The notes beneath the pieces are model-generated. The model worked only from the letters and a program-made list of their open reading frames with translations, had not been told where the DNA came from and searched no databases. The position numbers and the translations under genes are program-made. This document shows, piece after piece, positions 1 to 5,776 of a DNA stretch of 7,289 bases. Source of the stretch: an uncultured Bacilli bacterium (lineage in GTDB: Bacteria; Bacillota_I; Bacilli_A; RF39; UBA660); the NCBI GenBank assembly GCA_947631345.1, contig CANRKW010000051.1:1-7289 (forward strand), read 5' to 3'. Every line of letters begins with the position of its first letter. Positions within the stretch are counted from its first letter, which is position 1.

Positions 1-11
1 TATTGTCTAAT

Positions 12-88
<77 letters not shown>

Positions 89-98
89 TTAAAAAAGC

Positions 99-129
99 AA
101 AAACTCTTTAATTAGTAAAGAGTTTTTTT
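99..129. terminator. Bidirectional intrinsic terminator between tRNA-Arg and gerM
   Basis: A 12-bp stem pairs 99-110 with 116-127 around the loop ATTAG. A T run at 123-129 serves the + strand tRNA. The A-rich left flank (91-103) gives a U run for the minus-strand gerM transcript. The hairpin sits between the two convergent 3' ends. Confidence 0.85.
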
Positions 130-130
130 A

Positions 131-1069
131 TTATAAAGAAAATTCTAATACTTCTTTGTCATCTACATAGAACAACACTTTACTAACGTTGTAATTATCA
201 AGTACACTCATACCAATAGTATATATAACTTCTTCTAAAATGTTCTCATTATATATAGAATCAAAGATTTTATCATTAAATGTAAGAACCATCGCATCTT
301 CTAGTTCTTCATACTTTTTTAATTCGGCATTGCTACTTAAATAACTTGATAAATTACTTTGGTATAGTAAACTGCTCTTTAGTTCATTAACTATTAATGT
401 GATTTTTTCTTCACTGCTATTATTTATTTTAGTAACTGGTACATAATAAGTTAAATCATCATCTTGTGCTACATAATATATAGTTGTTTTTGTTAAATTG
501 TATAAACTATTTATATCATAATCTTGATTTATTCCATATGTTCTATCTAAAACTTTATCTAGAATTTTATTAGAATTAGGTAATCTTTCTAAATTCTTTC
601 CTTCTACTTTTATTACTACTTTATCTATTCCTTTTTCACTTGTTAATGTATAGATAACACTACTAATTAATTTGTTTTCTAACAAACTACTTATACTTAA
701 AAATTCTTTAGAAAAGTCTACTGTAACAGTATCATTTTCTACATTTAAGTCCAGTATTTTTGTGTTTTTAGGTATTATTGTTTTAAAGTTTTTAGGTATT
801 TTATCAAAAGAATCATTATCATCTATTAAAAGCTCTAGTTTTTCTTTTAATCTTAATGTTAAATCAGTGTTTTTTATAGGGGTTTTAACAAGACTAACAT
901 AATTATTTTGATCCATTAAATATATAGTACTTAACTCTTCTTCATTAATATATGAAATATTACTATTTATTTCTACTTCCTTTTTTATAGGAAAAAGATA
1001 TATTAAAAGTGTAACTAATAAAGCACTTGTGGTAACAGCAATTTTTCTAAATCCAACTTTTTTTAACAT
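131..1069 (-). CDS. gerM: GerM-like sporulation protein with two GerMN domains
   Basis: The product has 312 residues and one N-terminal membrane segment (about 11-27). Two similar ~110-residue domains follow, at roughly 57-175 and 193-310. Each ends in a 'KVxxxVxxK/D' strand, as expected for the duplicated GerMN fold. In Bacillus subtilis GerM is needed to build the basal platform of the SpoIIIA-SpoIIQ channel during engulfment, and for germination. Identification rests on the two-domain layout and on the neighbouring gerE, which is also close to gerM in Bacillus. The Bacillus protein is a lipoprotein, but no lipobox cysteine is visible here, so this one appears anchored by its membrane helix. 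The ATG at 1069 is preferred because GGGTG lies 6 nt upstream; a GTG at 1078 is possible. A terminator separates it from gerE, and a TATAAT-like box lies in the 36-nt gap after that terminator. Confidence 0.85.
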   Translation of the reverse strand: MLKKVGFRKIAVTTSALLVTLLIYLFPIKKEVEINSNISYINEEELSTIYLMDQNNYVSLVKTPIKNTDLTLRLKEKLELLIDDNDSFDKIPKNFKTIIPKNTKILDLNVENDTVTVDFSKEFLSISSLLENKLISSVIYTLTSEKGIDKVVIKVEGKNLERLPNSNKILDKVLDRTYGINQDYDINSLYNLTKTTIYYVAQDDDLTYYVPVTKINNSSEEKITLIVNELKSSLLYQSNLSSYLSSNAELKKYEELEDAMVLTFNDKIFDSIYNENILEEVIYTIGMSVLDNYNVSKVLFYVDDKEVLEFSL

Positions 1070-1104
1070 AACATACACCCATTAAATTATATTATTTTAT
1101 ATAC

Positions 1105-1128
1105 AAAAAATGACTAAAAATTAGTCAT
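1105..1128 (-). terminator. Intrinsic terminator after gerE
   Basis: On the minus strand the stem pairs 1128-1122 (ATGACTA) with 1116-1110 (TAGTCAT). A short A/T loop separates the arms and six T follow (1110-1105). The gerE stop codon lies inside the hairpin. The stem is short and AT-rich, so termination may be partial and some RNA may run on into gerM. Confidence 0.65.
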
Positions 1129-1336
1129 CTTCAATAGTTATTTCACCTAGTTTTAATAATTCTATTACAGCTGAGGTTCTCGCTTTAACTTCTAGTTTTT
1201 GCATTGCATTTGATATATGATTTCTCACTGTTTTCTCACTAATTTTTAATAATCCTGCAATTTCTTTTGTAGTTTTATTTTTTACTAAAAGTGAAAATAC
1301 CTCTTTTTCTCTAAGGGTTAAAATACTTCTTTGCAT
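1121..1336 (-). CDS. gerE: GerE, LuxR-type HTH regulator of late sporulation
   Basis: A 71-residue stand-alone LuxR/GerE-type DNA-binding domain with no receiver domain, about the size of Bacillus GerE (74 aa). It carries the near-diagnostic GerE stretch TTKEIA..L.ISEKTVRNHISNAMQKL (residues 22-48), followed by AVIELLKLGE. In Bacillus GerE is made in the mother cell under sigma-K; it switches on late spore-coat genes and represses others. The helix-turn-helix covers about residues 22-41. I chose the ATG at 1336, which has GGTGG 5 nt upstream; a TTG at 1348 would add four residues. It follows spoIIIAH with a 78-nt gap that contains an excellent sigma-K-type promoter match, which supports both the call and separate late expression. 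Confidence 0.95.
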   Translation of the reverse strand: MQRSILTLREKEVFSLLVKNKTTKEIAGLLKISEKTVRNHISNAMQKLEVKARTSAVIELLKLGEITIEDD

Positions 1337-1373
1337 ATACACCACCAATCTTAGTATTTTTCAATCACTACTT

Positions 1374-1400
1374 TAGTTTATGAAATATTACTAATTTAGT
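1374..1400 (-). promoter_or_regulatory. Putative sigma-K promoter of gerE
   Basis: Read on the minus strand there is AC at 1400-1399, a 16-bp spacer, and CATAAACTA at 1382-1374. The published Bacillus sigma-K consensus is AC, 16-17 bp, CATAnnnTA, so every fixed position matches. Transcription would start near 1366, about 30 nt before the ATG. Bacillus gerE is itself a sigma-K gene. Confidence 0.7.
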
Positions 1401-1414
1401 GTATATCAAAGTAA

Positions 1415-1900
1415 TTATTCAAATTCTACTGTTATATACATTTTTGAATCAAATTCTTCTTGAACACTTCTCATTATATTATTTGCAAGTTTTGCGTCGT
1501 GTTCCTTTGAATTTATAACTACTTTTACATTATCTTTGTTAACTTCAATATAACTTTTAATACCATAATCGGTTTCTAGTTTTTCTTCTAAAAGTGTTTC
1601 TTTACTTACATTTAAGTTTAGTAATTTTAAATCTTCAAAGGCTTTGTTCTTTTCTTCTTTACTAGAACTTTCTTTAGTTAAAATTGTTTCTAACTCTTTT
1701 TTAGTATTTTCTATTGTTTCGTTTCTACTCGCTCGCATTGCAATTAAAATGTCGCCTTCTGTTACTTTTACATCAACTGTTTTGCTGACACTTTCATTTT
1801 TGTCACTTAATATTTCACTGGGCATAGTAACATAGTATACACCTAGAACCAAAACTAGGCTAAAAAGTGTTAAAAACCACATACTTTGTTTATTAATCAT
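1415..1900 (-). CDS. spoIIIAH: Stage III sporulation protein AH (SpoIIIAH)
   Basis: The product has 161 residues. The N-terminus MINKQSMWFLTLFSLVLVLG resembles the start of Bacillus SpoIIIAH, with a membrane helix at about 8-24 followed by YY. The C-terminal half (about 75-161) has the helix-rich, 'KEEKNKAFEDL ... NVKVVINSKEHD ... VEFE' pattern of the SpoIIIAH ring-building domain. In Bacillus this protein sits in the mother-cell membrane and binds forespore SpoIIQ, forming the channel that feeds the forespore. Bacillus SpoIIIAH is about 218 aa; the loss here is in the low-complexity linker after the helix. It normally ends the spoIIIAA-AH operon, but here the other seven genes are absent next to it. 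AGGAGGG at 1915-1909 is a strong ribosome binding site with 8-nt spacing, but part of it can be paired (see the 1902-1943 hairpin). Confidence 0.9.
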   Translation of the reverse strand: MINKQSMWFLTLFSLVLVLGVYYVTMPSEILSDKNESVSKTVDVKVTEGDILIAMRASRNETIENTKKELETILTKESSSKEEKNKAFEDLKLLNLNVSKETLLEEKLETDYGIKSYIEVNKDNVKVVINSKEHDAKLANNIMRSVQEEFDSKMYITVEFE

Positions 1901-1901
1901 A

Positions 1902-1943
1902 TAAATAACCCTCCTACATTATTTTATATGAAAGGGCTATTTA
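1902..1943 (-). promoter_or_regulatory. Hairpin covering the spoIIIAH ribosome binding site
   Basis: In minus-strand RNA the bases 1943-1933 pair with 1912-1902: 11 bp with one G-U and a 20-nt loop. The 3' arm holds the AGGG half of the AGGAGGG Shine-Dalgarno. RNA running through from the upstream gene would carry both arms and could have poor spoIIIAH translation. There is no proper U run, so this is not a convincing terminator. Confidence 0.5.
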
Positions 1944-1949
1944 ATTTAT
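1923..1949 (-). promoter_or_regulatory. Possible sigma-E promoter of spoIIIAH
   Basis: On the minus strand ATA (1949-1947) is followed by 16 bp and CATATAAA (1930-1923). This is close to the Bacillus sigma-E pattern, in which an ATA-containing -35 is separated by about 16-17 bp from CATACAnT. SpoIIIAH is a sigma-E gene in Bacillus. The weakness is position: the start site would fall near 1916, right at the Shine-Dalgarno, giving a leader of about 15 nt. Confidence 0.35.
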
Positions 1950-1957
1950 AACCAAAA

Positions 1958-3175
1958 TTAATTTTCTAGTTTTCTTTTTTTAGTTTTGGAAATATCAAAG
2001 AAGTCTTCTAAACCATACATATACTTATTCATTTCATCAGAATAATATAAAGAAGAAATTATTTCTTTATCAGTTGTAAGTAAAACTACACTTACTTTAT
2101 CATCTAAAATTAAAACATCATATAAATAGAAATCGTCTCCTATTTTATTTATAATATAACCATTTATTGTTAAACCACCTATATCTAATTCTAAAGTATT
2201 TGATAAGTTATAACATAAATTAGAACTCATTATGAATTTACCTTTATCTTTAGTGACTTTTACTATTTGTTCTTTTATATTACTAAGTCTTTCTACTGCT
2301 TTGTCACTTGCATCATATTCTACTATATCATCTAATGAATCTTCTAACTCTTCTTCATAAGTATTATCTTCTTCTTCATAAGTAAACTCATCTAATATTT
2401 CATCTATCATTTCATATAATTCATCTACTTCATCATCTTCTTCATCTATTTCATATGGTTCATCTTTCTCCATATCAGATAATACTAAATACATAAATTC
2501 TTCCATTTCAAAAGGAATTGTGAACTGTACTTTAGAACTACCATATAACTCATCTATTTCATTTAAGTCATTTTGAATAACTGATGATTTAAAGTAATCT
2601 AAATATTTTGAAAAATTCGTTCTATATTTTCTAGCACATTTTAAAGGAAGAGAAAAGAATTCACTAAAATTTTCATCTTTTATTCTTTCTTTATCTATAT
2701 TTAATATTTCACAATTTTTAGAATCGAACTTATAAAAATCAAAATTGTAACTTAAATAATAATCATCACAGTCTGTAACAGATTCAGTTATTTTCCAAGT
2801 TGAGACTCCATCTTTTATATAAAGATCTATATCTATATTATTACTTAAATCATTAACTAACTTTTTAAAAATAAATAATAATCTATATGAATTTGTTTCT
2901 TCTCCTTCAACAATGAAAAAGTCTATTAAAACGTCCATCTTATCAGTAAGAACTTCCATTATAAAGTCATCAGGTAAACTGTTTCTTCCATATTCAATAT
3001 CTCTAACACCTAATTCTTCTAATATTTTAGTATTAAATTTGAAAATTGGTCTTTGACGTTCGAAAGAGTTTAAAACTACCTCTTTTAATGCTTTAAATGA
3101 ATAGTTATTTACTAAATCTTTTGGCAAAAAATTTTTAGATACATAACTTAGCATTTCTTCTAAATTACCTTGCAT
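1958..3175 (-). CDS. Unrecognised acidic cytosolic protein, 405 aa
   Basis: I do not recognise this protein. It has no signal peptide or membrane helix. Residues 1-230 look globular, with hydrophobic and aromatic strands. Residues 234-291 are an extremely acidic low-complexity stretch of Glu and Asp with scattered Tyr. Residues 293-395 form a second compact-looking region with short beta strands (DIGGLTINGYIINKIGDDFY). The C-terminus is basic (KTKKRKLEN). It starts at 3175 after GGGGGT with 5-nt spacing, 35 nt downstream of efp and beyond a hairpin terminator. It lies 57 nt before spoIIIAH. Its place between efp and spoIIIAH is where Bacillus has yqhV and spoIIIAA-AG, but nothing in it resembles those proteins. 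It may be a lineage-specific sporulation or translation-linked factor; that is only a guess from position. Confidence 0.8.
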   Translation of the reverse strand: MQGNLEEMLSYVSKNFLPKDLVNNYSFKALKEVVLNSFERQRPIFKFNTKILEELGVRDIEYGRNSLPDDFIMEVLTDKMDVLIDFFIVEGEETNSYRLLFIFKKLVNDLSNNIDIDLYIKDGVSTWKITESVTDCDDYYLSYNFDFYKFDSKNCEILNIDKERIKDENFSEFFSLPLKCARKYRTNFSKYLDYFKSSVIQNDLNEIDELYGSSKVQFTIPFEMEEFMYLVLSDMEKDEPYEIDEEDDEVDELYEMIDEILDEFTYEEEDNTYEEELEDSLDDIVEYDASDKAVERLSNIKEQIVKVTKDKGKFIMSSNLCYNLSNTLELDIGGLTINGYIINKIGDDFYLYDVLILDDKVSVVLLTTDKEIISSLYYSDEMNKYMYGLEDFFDISKTKKRKLEN

Positions 3176-3190
3176 ATTTTACCCCCATTA

Positions 3191-3220
3191 CAAAAACAGA
3201 GCCATATATTTTAAGCCCTG
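3191..3220 (-). terminator. Intrinsic terminator after efp
   Basis: On the minus strand 3220-3214 (CAGGGCT) pairs with 3203-3197 (GGCTCTG) over seven positions, two of them G-U. The loop is 10 nt and TTTTTG follows. The hairpin begins inside the last efp codons and includes the stop. Downstream genes would need read-through or a promoter I could not find. Confidence 0.6.
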
Positions 3221-3768
3221 CTAGAATATTTACCATCACTTGTTGTAACTATAACTTCTTCTCCTTCTTCAATAAATAAGGGAACCTTTATAGTTAAACC
3301 TGTTTCAAGTTTTGCATCTTTTTGTGCTCCACTTGTAGTATTTCCTTTAACTGCTTGTTCAGTTTCTATTACTTTATAACTAATCTTTTCAGGTAAACTA
3401 ATACCTATTACTTCTCCTTCATAGCTCATAACTTCTACTACTAAATCTTCTTTTAGAAATTTTATATAGTCTTCTAACATACTTTTATTTATTTCTAATT
3501 GCTCATAATTAGTTGTATCCATAAATACATAAACGTCTCCAGTATTATATAAATAAGTTAAATTCTTTTTAGTAATATTTGCTTTTTCTATTTTTATACC
3601 AGCATTAAAAGTTATTTCTTGAGTACTATTAGTTCTTAAGTTTTTTAGTTTAGTTCTAACAAAAGCACTTCCTTTTCCTGGCTTTACATGTTGAAACTCA
3701 ACAACTTGGTATATATTACCTTCATAGTAAATTGTCATACCATTTTTAATATCATTAACATTTATCAT
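3211..3768 (-). CDS. efp: Elongation factor P
   Basis: The 185-residue length is standard for EF-P. The three beta-barrel domains are visible: KOW-like 1-64, an OB domain about 65-127, and a C-terminal OB domain about 128-185 ending in GLTIKVPLFIEEGEEVIVTT. The tip loop HVKPGKGSAF puts Lys32 where Bacillus EF-P carries its modified lysine. The protein binds between the P and E sites of the ribosome and relieves stalling at proline runs. It starts 2 nt after the rpmG stop, and its weak GAAAGG lies inside the end of rpmG. It is therefore probably translated by coupling from rpmG and transcribed from the promoter upstream of rpmG. The link with sporulation genes downstream matches the Bacillus efp-spoIIIA neighbourhood. 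Confidence 0.97.
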   Translation of the reverse strand: MINVNDIKNGMTIYYEGNIYQVVEFQHVKPGKGSAFVRTKLKNLRTNSTQEITFNAGIKIEKANITKKNLTYLYNTGDVYVFMDTTNYEQLEINKSMLEDYIKFLKEDLVVEVMSYEGEVIGISLPEKISYKVIETEQAVKGNTTSGAQKDAKLETGLTIKVPLFIEEGEEVIVTTSDGKYSSRA

Positions 3769-3770
3769 AA

Positions 3771-3941
3771 TTAATCAGCCTTTCTTTCTTTATGAACTGT
3801 TGTTTTGTTGCATCTTGGACAATGCTTTTTGATTTCCATTTTACCATCAGTATTCTTTTTATTTTTACTTGTTAGGTAATTTATTTCTTTACATACAGTG
3901 CATTGTAATGCTATACCTTCACGGTTTTCTTTTTTTGCCAT
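3771..3941 (-). CDS. rpmG: 50S ribosomal protein L33 (bL33), zinc-ribbon form
   Basis: A 56-residue protein that begins MAKKENREGIALQCTVCKE and later has HCPRCNKTTVHKE. The CxxC pairs at 14/17 and 41/44 form the zinc ribbon of the cysteine-containing bL33 type. Size and the lysine-rich middle are typical. It is a surface protein of the large ribosomal subunit near the E site. The start is set by an ideal GGGAGGTG about 5 nt before the ATG. It is the first gene of a short operon with efp. Confidence 0.95.
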   Translation of the reverse strand: MAKKENREGIALQCTVCKEINYLTSKNKKNTDGKMEIKKHCPRCNKTTVHKERKAD

Positions 3942-3970
3942 AATTGCACCTCCCTTTTAAATCTAGGTGT

Positions 3971-3979
3971 ATTATATCA
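3971..3979 (-). promoter_or_regulatory. Extended -10 promoter of rpmG-efp
   Basis: On the minus strand the box reads TGATATAAT (3979-3971), a perfect extended -10. The -35 region (TTTTAA, 17 bp upstream) is weak, as is usual with an extended -10. The start site would be near 3964, about 22 nt before the rpmG ATG. Confidence 0.65.
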
Positions 3980-4077
3980 CACTAATGGATTTTTTAAAAG
4001 CATTTTTTGCTTATTTATATTTAAACAAATCAAGACATATAAAGTGGCTAAAGTTTTTTATTTAGAACTTCATATTT

Positions 4078-4083
4078 TATAAT
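4078..4083 (+). promoter_or_regulatory. Possible -10 box for the DUF2624-like gene
   Basis: TATAAT lies about 55 nt before the start codon. The -35 position 17 bp upstream (TTTTTA) is poor and the whole region is AT-rich, so this is a weak call. The rest of 3980-4122 shows only A/T runs and a small AAGCA/TGCTT hairpin near 4000. Confidence 0.3.
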
Positions 4084-4137
4084 TTATATGAATATTTTTT
4101 CTAATATTTAATATTATTTATTAGGAGGAAGATGAAA

Positions 4138-4392
4138 ATGAATAAAAGCTTAATTAAATCATATGTAAGTAATTTAACTACTGATAGTGTTATTGAATAT
4201 GGAAAAAAGGAAGGAATAGATGTAAGTATAAGTGAAGCAGATATTTTTGTAAGTACAGTAAAAGAAAATATTGACTATATATTAGATGGACACGCATTAG
4301 AAGTTATAGAAAGTAAAAAAGAAGAAATAAGTGAATCATCATATAATAAATTATTAGAACTTTATGATAAATATAAAAAGTTTATAGATTAA
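4138..4392 (+). CDS. Small DUF2624/YqfT-like protein
   Basis: An 84-residue, mostly helical, soluble protein. The run 'LTTDSVIEYGKKEGIDVSIS' followed by a helix, a second helix, and a C-terminal 'KLLELYDKYKKFI' fits the pattern I know for DUF2624, the family of Bacillus YqfT; function unknown. Bacillus yqfT lies next to nfo (yqfS), and here the gene is also beside nfo, though convergent. This shared neighbourhood is the better half of the evidence. The second ATG (4138) is chosen because AGGAGG at 4123-4128 sits 9 nt before it, against only 3 nt for the ATG at 4132. The last 11 bp overlap the end of nfo. Confidence 0.75.
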   Translation: MNKSLIKSYVSNLTTDSVIEYGKKEGIDVSISEADIFVSTVKENIDYILDGHALEVIESKKEEISESSYNKLLELYDKYKKFID

Positions 4393-4416
4393 TATAATCT
4401 GTAAACTCTTTTTTTC
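4375..4416. terminator. Bidirectional terminator shared by two overlapping genes
   Basis: An 11-bp stem pairs 4380-4390 with 4396-4406 (one T-G pair) around the loop AATAT. It is followed by a T run to 4415 on the + strand and flanked by AAAAA on the left, which gives a U run on the minus strand. The stop codons of both convergent genes (TAA at 4390-4392; minus-strand TAA at 4384-4382) lie inside it. Confidence 0.85.
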
Positions 4417-5269
4417 TAATCATTTCTATTTCATATTTATATGGAGCCCAAGAATCTTTTTGATTTCTATTTATCCATGGTGTTTCTAATATTTTAGGTA
4501 TATTATCAAGTCTTTTATTATAAATAACATCTATTAACTTTTGAAAACCAATTGTACCATAACCAATATTCGCGTGTCTATCTTTATGTGAACCTACTAC
4601 ATTATATGAATCATTTATATGAACACACTTTATTTTATCTATACCTATTTTTTCATCAAATTCATCTAAAAATTCATCAAAATCTTTTATATCTATTCCA
4701 GAATCATTTATATGACATGTATCTAAACATACAAATACTTTGTTTTTTACATCTTCATTAAGTAAATCTATAATACCTTTTAAATCATCAATACTAGAAC
4801 CTACTTCAGTTCCTTTACCACTCATATATTCTAAAAGAAGATTTATATTAAATTTATCTTTTAAAGCAATATTTAAACCATTTGCTATGTTTTTTATTCC
4901 TTCTTCTTTAGTTAAATTAGTAAAACTACCTGGATGTAAAACTAAGTTCTTTATATCAAGTTCTATACATCTATCTATTTCTTGTTTTAAAAAATTAATA
5001 TAAAAATTATATTTATTTATATCACTATTATTAGCTAAATTTATAATAAAAGGAGCATGTACTATACATTTATCTTTATCTATATTATTTTCTTTCATTA
5101 ATTCGTGTGCTTTATTTTTTAATTCTTCATTTATTGGAAACCTTTGTGTACTTTGATTACTTCCAGTATAAAACATAAATGTATTTGATTTATAACTTAA
5201 ACTTTCTTCTACTACTCCTAAAAGTTGTTTATCTTTTAAATAACTTGTGTGACTTCCTATATATAACAT
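4382..5269 (-). CDS. nfo: Endonuclease IV (AP endonuclease, Nfo)
   Basis: The 295 residues form a TIM-barrel enzyme that cuts DNA 5' to abasic sites in base-excision repair and uses three zinc ions. All nine expected zinc ligands can be placed: His71 (VHAPF), His112 (LHPGS), Glu147, Asp183 and His186 (LDTCHIND), His217 (VHINDS), Asp230 and His232 (DRHANIG), and Glu262 (LETP). The fourth-barrel motif reads LEYMSGKGTEVG where most homologues have LENTAGQGTEIG, so the ligand is kept but its surroundings differ. The length is normal (about 280-300). AGGAGGT at 5280-5274 lies 4 nt before the ATG. It is transcribed from its own promoter, divergent from rpmB. In spore formers this enzyme protects germinating spore DNA. 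Confidence 0.96.
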   Translation of the reverse strand: MLYIGSHTSYLKDKQLLGVVEESLSYKSNTFMFYTGSNQSTQRFPINEELKNKAHELMKENNIDKDKCIVHAPFIINLANNSDINKYNFYINFLKQEIDRCIELDIKNLVLHPGSFTNLTKEEGIKNIANGLNIALKDKFNINLLLEYMSGKGTEVGSSIDDLKGIIDLLNEDVKNKVFVCLDTCHINDSGIDIKDFDEFLDEFDEKIGIDKIKCVHINDSYNVVGSHKDRHANIGYGTIGFQKLIDVIYNKRLDNIPKILETPWINRNQKDSWAPYKYEIEMIRKKEFTDYINL

Positions 5270-5289
5270 TTTTACCTCCTAACTACATT

Positions 5290-5298
5290 ATTATAGCA
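5290..5298 (-). promoter_or_regulatory. Extended -10 promoter of nfo
   Basis: TGCTATAAT on the minus strand (5298-5290) is a perfect extended -10. No good -35 is present. The transcript would begin near 5283, so the leader is only about 14 nt and starts at the Shine-Dalgarno. Confidence 0.55.
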
Positions 5299-5306
5299 TT
5301 TTCTCG

Positions 5307-5335
5307 TTGACTTAGAAAGCATTTTATGGTAAATT
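5307..5335 (+). promoter_or_regulatory. Promoter of rpmB
   Basis: TTGACT (5307-5312), a 17-bp spacer and TAAATT (5330-5335) form a sigma-A type promoter that starts about 20 nt before the rpmB ATG. It is divergent from the nfo promoter, and the two boxes lie about 10 bp apart. Confidence 0.55.
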
Positions 5336-5362
5336 ATAAAGGAAGTTTAAGGAGGCAAAAAA

Positions 5363-5524
5363 ATGGCAAAAAACGTTTCAAATAGAAAAAATAATGTTGC
5401 AAATAATAGACCTTTTTCATTAAAGGCTACTAAAAAGACTCAAAAAGTTAATTTACAAACAGTAACAGTTAACGGTAAAAAAGTAAGAATGAGCGCTAAA
5501 GAGATAAGAAGTTTAGAAAAATAG
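5363..5524 (+). CDS. rpmB: 50S ribosomal protein L28 (bL28), short cysteine-free form
   Basis: A 53-residue basic protein. The part 'NNRPFSLKATKKTQKVNLQT' followed by 'VTVNGKKVRMSAKEIRSLEK' matches bL28, whose hallmark is NNRSH..N..KRTWxxNLQKV..., then a GxxK(R)VxVSA strand. It binds 23S rRNA in the large subunit near the L1 side. It is shorter than Bacillus L28 (62 aa): the N-terminal CxxxG segment is replaced by a Cys-free KNVSNRKNNVA, and the C-terminus stops at RSLEK. A perfect AAGGAGG lies 7 nt before the ATG. It is a single-gene unit with its own promoter and terminator. Confidence 0.85.
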   Translation: MAKNVSNRKNNVANNRPFSLKATKKTQKVNLQTVTVNGKKVRMSAKEIRSLEK

Positions 5525-5554
5525 ATATCCATAATAAATTGGATATTTTTATTT
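5525..5554 (+). terminator. Intrinsic terminator of rpmB
   Basis: ATATCCA (5525-5531) pairs with TGGATAT (5540-5546) around an 8-nt loop and is followed by TTTTATTT. It starts directly after the TAG stop. Confidence 0.8.
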
Positions 5555-5586
5555 AATTACTAAAAATTATATATGGTTTATTTTTA

Positions 5587-5606
5587 TGTACATTTTTGTA
5601 CATTTT
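5587..5606 (+). repeat. Tandem decamer TGTACATTTT x2
   Basis: Two perfect head-to-tail copies of TGTACATTTT, each with the palindrome TGTACA, lie in the A/T-rich gap between rpmB and the accessory gene. They could be a protein-binding site or simple slippage. Nothing else in 5555-5646 can be assigned. Confidence 0.5.
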
Positions 5607-5646
5607 TATTTTCACTTTTTTTGTATATTTCTATAGTATCAGTAAT

Positions 5647-5678
5647 AATAGTCAATTTATGTATATAGAATATCACAA
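5647..5678 (+). repeat. Direct repeat copy 0 (upstream of the accessory gene)
   Basis: These 32 bp, beginning AATAGTCAATTTATGTATAT, recur without a mismatch at 6333-6364. The first 28 bp recur again at 6458-6485. Only the right-hand part of the larger 3' unit is present here; the stem-loop part found at the other two copies is missing on the left. The copies bracket the gene at 5777-6301. Confidence 0.9.
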
Positions 5679-5729
5679 ATCCCGTATATAACCTTTCATA
5701 AATTTAAAATAAAAATATTTTTTATTTTG

Positions 5730-5758
5730 TTGACAAACTTATGTTTTTGAAGTATATT
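5730..5758 (+). promoter_or_regulatory. Strong sigma-A promoter of the accessory gene
   Basis: TTGACA (5730-5735, perfect), a 17-bp spacer, and TATATT (5753-5758). This is the best vegetative promoter in the window. The start site falls near 5765, at the first base of the GGGAGGTG ribosome site, so the leader is only about 12 nt. Confidence 0.8.
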
Positions 5759-5776
5759 TGTTTTGGGAGGTGCGTT

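Noticed and set aside
672..902. Open frame on the + strand opposite gerM
   Set aside because: No Shine-Dalgarno, composition is a shadow of the GerM frame, and it lies wholly inside gerM.
2330..2480. TCATCTTCTTCATC-like low-complexity repeat as a separate element
   Set aside because: It is the antisense of Glu/Asp codons of the acidic segment in the 405-aa protein and needs no other explanation.
3992..4012. Small hairpin AAGCA/TGCTT as a terminator or riboswitch part
   Set aside because: Only 5 bp with an A/T loop, and no gene ends there. It is most likely chance in A/T-rich DNA upstream of the rpmG promoter.
4552..5003. Open frames on the + strand opposite nfo
   Set aside because: They are antisense shadows of a gene with all its catalytic residues. 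They have no ribosome binding site and low-complexity translations.
5741..5776. N-terminal extension of the accessory protein from the ATG at 5741
   Set aside because: That ATG overlaps the -35/-10 region of the strong promoter and has no ribosome site; the ATG at 5777 has GGGAGGTG.
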